46,859 nucleotides of DNA from Chloroflexota bacterium (GTDB taxonomy: Bacteria > Chloroflexota > Anaerolineae > B4-G1 > SLSP01): NCBI GenBank assembly GCA_029555965.1, contig JAKQHY010000072.1, positions 1 to 46,859 of the forward strand, read 5' to 3'. Positions 45,646-46,859 of this stretch are shown here, in pieces. The first letter of the stretch is position 1. Each line of letters begins with the position of its first letter. Both the position numbers and the translations under genes were made by a program. The notes below the pieces were generated by a model. The model ran no database searches. It saw only the letters and a program-made list of their open reading frames with translations, and was not told the DNA's origin.

Positions 45646-45730
45646 GCGGATCAGCGGATCAGCGAATCAGCAAATCAACGGATCAGCGAATCAGCAACTC
45701 CTAACTCCTAACTCCTAACTCCTAACTCCT
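45646..45730. repeat. Octamer plus heptamer array containing the epimerase stop
   Basis: Six GCGGATCA-type octamers (45646-45693, with variants GCGAATCA, GCAAATCA, ACGGATCA) continue into five perfect AACTCCT heptamers (45696-45730). The TAG stop of the minus-strand epimerase (45729-45731) overlaps the last heptamer. Confidence 0.88.
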
Positions 45731-46658
45731 ATTTCCTCACAAACCGGGGGTCTTCCGTAAACGTGCGCACCAGCCCCTCTTGCAGCGTGATGCGCGGTTC
45801 GTAACCGATGAGCCGTTGCGCCAGGGAAACGTCAGCCTGGAGACCGGAGACGCCGCCGTTTTCCGCCTGGCTGTAAAGAATGTTGCTGTTGGAACCGGTG
45901 AGGGCCAGGATGTGTTTCGCCAGATCGTTGATGGACGTTGCTACGCCGCTGCCAATATTGATAGTGCTGCCGTTGACGTTATCCGCGTTCAGCGTAGCGA
46001 CCAGCGCGCGCACTACGTCGGTGATGTAGACGAAATCGCGCAACTGGCGCCCGTCTCCAAAGATGACCAGCGAGCCGTCCCCCAACGCCTGGTGCATGAA
46101 GCGCGGCACGACGGGCGAATGGGCCGGCAGCAGCGGCTGGCCGGGGCCGTAGGCGTTGAAGATGCGCAGCGCCACCGTCGTGACGCTCCACAGCGCGCCC
46201 AGTGTGTGGACATAGTATTCGGCAGACAGTTTGCTGACCGCGTAAGGCGACTGGGGCCTGGGCGGCGTCGTTTCCGGCACCGGCAAAGCCATAGGCGCAC
46301 CGTAGATGGCGCCGGACGAGGTCAGGATGAGGCGCGGCACACCCACGTCGCGGATCGCTTCCAGCAGCGCGACCGTGCCGCCAACGTTCACTTCGTTGTA
46401 CTCGCGGGGATACAGCACCGATTCGGCGACCAGCACGCGCGCCGCCAGGTGATAAACGCAGTCCACGCCCTGCAACAACGTCCACAACTTAGGGCGGTTG
46501 GCGATTTCTCCGCGATGAAAAAGCACGCGCGCATCCAGGCGCGTGGGATCGCCCGCGCTCAGATCGTCCAGCGCCAGCACTTCGTGGCCCTCAGCCACCA
46601 GCGCATTGGCCAGAGCGCTGCCCAAAAAACCGGCGCCGCCGGTCACTAAAATTCTCAC
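45729..46658 (-). CDS. NAD-dependent sugar-nucleotide epimerase/dehydratase
   Basis: 309 residues, extended short-chain dehydrogenase. NAD-binding TGGAGFLGS (7-15), Ser of LTSSGAIYG, and the catalytic YxxxK as SPYAVSK (about Y140, K144). Most similar in pattern to UDP-glucose 4-epimerase and related WcaG-type enzymes; the exact sugar cannot be fixed from sequence. The start is GTG at 46658 behind GGAGGAGG. Probably makes precursors for cell-surface glycans. The remnant gene at the window edge may be its upstream neighbour. Confidence 0.88.
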   Translation of the reverse strand: MRILVTGGAGFLGSALANALVAEGHEVLALDDLSAGDPTRLDARVLFHRGEIANRPKLWTLLQGVDCVYHLAARVLVAESVLYPREYNEVNVGGTVALLEAIRDVGVPRLILTSSGAIYGAPMALPVPETTPPRPQSPYAVSKLSAEYYVHTLGALWSVTTVALRIFNAYGPGQPLLPAHSPVVPRFMHQALGDGSLVIFGDGRQLRDFVYITDVVRALVATLNADNVNGSTINIGSGVATSINDLAKHILALTGSNSNILYSQAENGGVSGLQADVSLAQRLIGYEPRITLQEGLVRTFTEDPRFVRK

Positions 46659-46681
46659 GTTGATCCTCCTCCAACAATAAC

Positions 46682-46735
46682 CACAGAGATCACAGAGTTC
46701 ACAGAGGAAAGATAAAAACTCTGCGCACTTTGCGC
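46682..46735. repeat. CACAGAG nonamer-type repeats upstream of the epimerase
   Basis: ACCACAGAG, ATCACAGAG and TTCACAGAG stand in phase, followed by an inverted degenerate counterpart (TCTGCGC, TTTGCGC, TCTGCGG). A related sequence is found at 8047-8115 and near 1694-1720. Confidence 0.65.
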
Positions 46736-46757
46736 GCTCTGCGGTGAATTTCTTATC

Positions 46758-46859
46758 TTACCAGTGGATGGTGCGACTGAGTCGGTCGCTCGCCACTTGC
46801 GTCCAATACCGTTGTTGAGCATACGCCACAATGCGGGGGCGCAAAAGCGCGTACAGCCG
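46758..46859 (-). CDS. C-terminal end of an unidentified protein (cut by window edge)
   Basis: The last 33 codons of a minus-strand frame, ending in ...LSRTIHW and TAA at 46758-46760. It stays open to the window end, and codon use is like the neighbours. Basic and aromatic content is compatible with a glycosyltransferase tail, but no motif allows a call. Confidence 0.5.
   Translation of the reverse strand, partial: RLYALLRPRIVAYAQQRYWTQVASDRLSRTIHW

Overview
The window reads as a piece of a Chloroflexota (Anaerolineae/Caldilineae-like) chromosome, moderately GC-rich and densely coded. The assignment is an inference from several hallmarks: secreted proteins ending in a YLPL(V/T)LR tail, a protein built from FGYP/YFPET repeats, lipoprotein substrate-binding proteins with long (V)EKxVE linkers, and multi-hairpin intergenic palindromes. 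No rRNA, tRNA, CRISPR array, integrase or transposase gene is visible.

Layout. 1-1.7 kb: a GH51 arabinofuranosidase on the plus strand behind short tandem repeats. 1.9-8.0 kb (minus): a two-gene unit for a tail-fibre-like protein and a 1627-residue secreted Ig-repeat protein. 8.0-8.6 kb: an intergenic stretch holding a 179-bp MITE-like palindrome and the gyrA promoter. 8.6-12.6 kb (plus): gyrA and an AlbA_2/ATPase-fold regulator. 12.7-21.0 kb (minus): a carbamoyl-catabolism set read as YgeY-like M20 hydrolase, frameshifted aspartate-carbamoyltransferase-like gene, YgeW-like knotted carbamoyltransferase, two membrane proteins (zinc ribbon and TPR) that share a transmembrane module, and carbamate kinase. 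21.2-25.4 kb (plus): a 1420-residue subtilase, convergent with lexA (minus), whose consensus promoter carries a LexA-type operator in its spacer. 26.5-27.5 kb (plus): the secreted FGYP-repeat protein. 27.6-30.2 kb (minus): a translationally coupled signalling operon made of a 12-codon leader ORF, a receiver-GAF histidine kinase, an OmpR-type regulator and a 59-residue protein. 30.4-42.3 kb (minus): two oligopeptide-type ABC sets, one complete (binding protein, two permeases, two ATPases, a 66-residue membrane protein), the other with a binding protein and two ATPases but no permease. 42.6-46.9 kb (minus): sugar-nucleotide epimerase, SsnA-like aminohydrolase, trmD, an ECF sigma factor and a small overlapping partner, plus the end of another gene at the window edge.

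How the genes fit together. Carbamate kinase, the two carbamoyltransferases, the YgeY-like hydrolase and the more distant SsnA-like aminohydrolase are members of the gene set that enterobacteria and gut anaerobes keep together in the yge/ssnA locus, linked to selenium-dependent hydroxylases and anaerobic purine breakdown. The other members of that set are not in this window. The ABC systems would supply peptides or oligomers, and the subtilase and GH51 enzyme fit a polymer-degrading heterotroph.

Between genes the DNA is unusually structured. Six places carry in-phase 7- or 8-base repeats of the STRR type. In four of them a neighbouring gene's stop codon lies in or directly against the repeat. 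Long perfect hairpins occupy other gene borders, and two copies of one 179-bp TIR element are present.
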